A stretch of 33,874 bases of DNA from Deltaproteobacteria bacterium Ga0077539 (GTDB lineage Bacteria; Myxococcota_A; Polyangia; Polyangiales; Ga0077539): assembly GCA_001465015.1 (NCBI GenBank), contig LNEO01000457.1, positions 1-33,874 of the forward strand. The letters are read 5' to 3'. The notes below the pieces were generated by a model, which was not told where the DNA came from, did not search any database, and saw only the letters and a list, made by a program, of their open reading frames with translations. This document shows, in pieces, positions 33,687 through 33,874 of the stretch. The translations under genes were made by a program, and so were the position numbers. How positions within the stretch are numbered: the stretch's first letter is position 1; each line of letters opens with the position of its first letter.

Positions 33687-33773
33687 TCAAGGTGTGTCTT
33701 CTGTCAGGGAAAGCGTAGTGGGTATGCAGGGTTGATGGAACACAGCGAGGATGGAGCTCCGGGCATGATCGCG
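33687..33773. other. Unassigned junction DNA between the ruvB fragment and the repeat
   Basis: This 87-base stretch begins where ruvB homology stops and ends at the CTGAGCAGGG end of the repeat. I do not recognise it; a mobile-element end is conceivable. Confidence 0.5.
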
Positions 33774-33874
33774 CTGAGCAGGGAACCGGATTTCGGTTCA
33801 AAAATGCACATCCGCAGGAAAATCAGTAGCGGCGTCAACACCCAAGCGGCAACACGCTCGCCTCACGGCCAGAG
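33774..33874. repeat. Second copy of the foldback-element left end, cut by the window edge
   Basis: From CTGAGCAGGGAACCGGATTT the sequence follows 20217-20317 with a few substitutions and one indel. A long identical run covers the TGCACATCCGCAGGAAAATC segment and continues, with one G/C difference, to CGCCTCACGGCCAGAG. The rest lies outside the window. Confidence 0.85.

Overview
The window is about 34 kb of very GC-rich DNA, densely coded on both strands with short intergenic gaps. Several traits point to a myxobacterium (Myxococcota). These are lipoproteins with Asp/Thr/Gly-rich low-complexity linkers after the lipobox, a Cys-rich lipoprotein, a cytosolic Hanks-type Ser/Thr kinase, a receiver-XRE regulator, long Asp-box and FG-GAP propeller proteins and a glycosyltransferase of the ceramide-glucosyltransferase/HpnI type. 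A Polyangia or Sandaracinaceae-like genome is my best guess, inferred from style only. I see no tRNA, rRNA, CRISPR array, phage gene or intact transposase gene.

Layout. 1-2475: the tail of an unrecognised protein, then a tightly coupled ECF sigma factor / membrane protein (candidate anti-sigma) / Cys-rich lipoprotein operon. 2615-5468: a propeller-like protein on the minus strand, then a coupled pair of an unrecognised protein and an AbiEii-type nucleotidyltransferase. 5562-9839: cinA, a nested inverted REP-like repeat cluster, a small membrane protein, a Nudix hydrolase and a CrtI-family desaturase. 10096-13859: a coupled AraC regulator and SRPBCC protein, then a large lipoprotein joining a glucose/sorbosone dehydrogenase propeller to a di-CXXCH cytochrome. 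14022-17006: receiver-XRE regulator, Hsp33, a SAM methyltransferase and an outer-membrane-type protein. 17266-20220: Ser/Thr kinase, TrmH-type methyltransferase and an SH3-like membrane protein, closely spaced. 20217-20891: a foldback, MITE-like element with 146-bp inverted arms. 20921-28444: TatD, a GT21-like glycosyltransferase, a 12-Asp-box propeller protein with a coupled membrane partner, and an FG-GAP/CARDB lipoprotein. 28541-33518: a PHA-system-family protein, a possibly split membrane gene, secreted or lipid-anchored proteins of unknown function, and a beta-carbonic-anhydrase-like protein. 33528-33874: the orphan 3' end of ruvB, then a second copy of the foldback element's end running off the window.

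Together these are chromosomal housekeeping genes (cinA, hslO, trmH, tatD, Nudix, ruvB remnant) mixed with lineage-specific regulatory and cell-envelope genes. Stop/start overlaps of 1-4 bases recur and define the transcription units. The least ordinary items are the two repeat elements, the ruvB truncation beside one of them, and the coupled nucleotidyltransferase pair. I did not find a convincing complete new defence or biosynthetic system.
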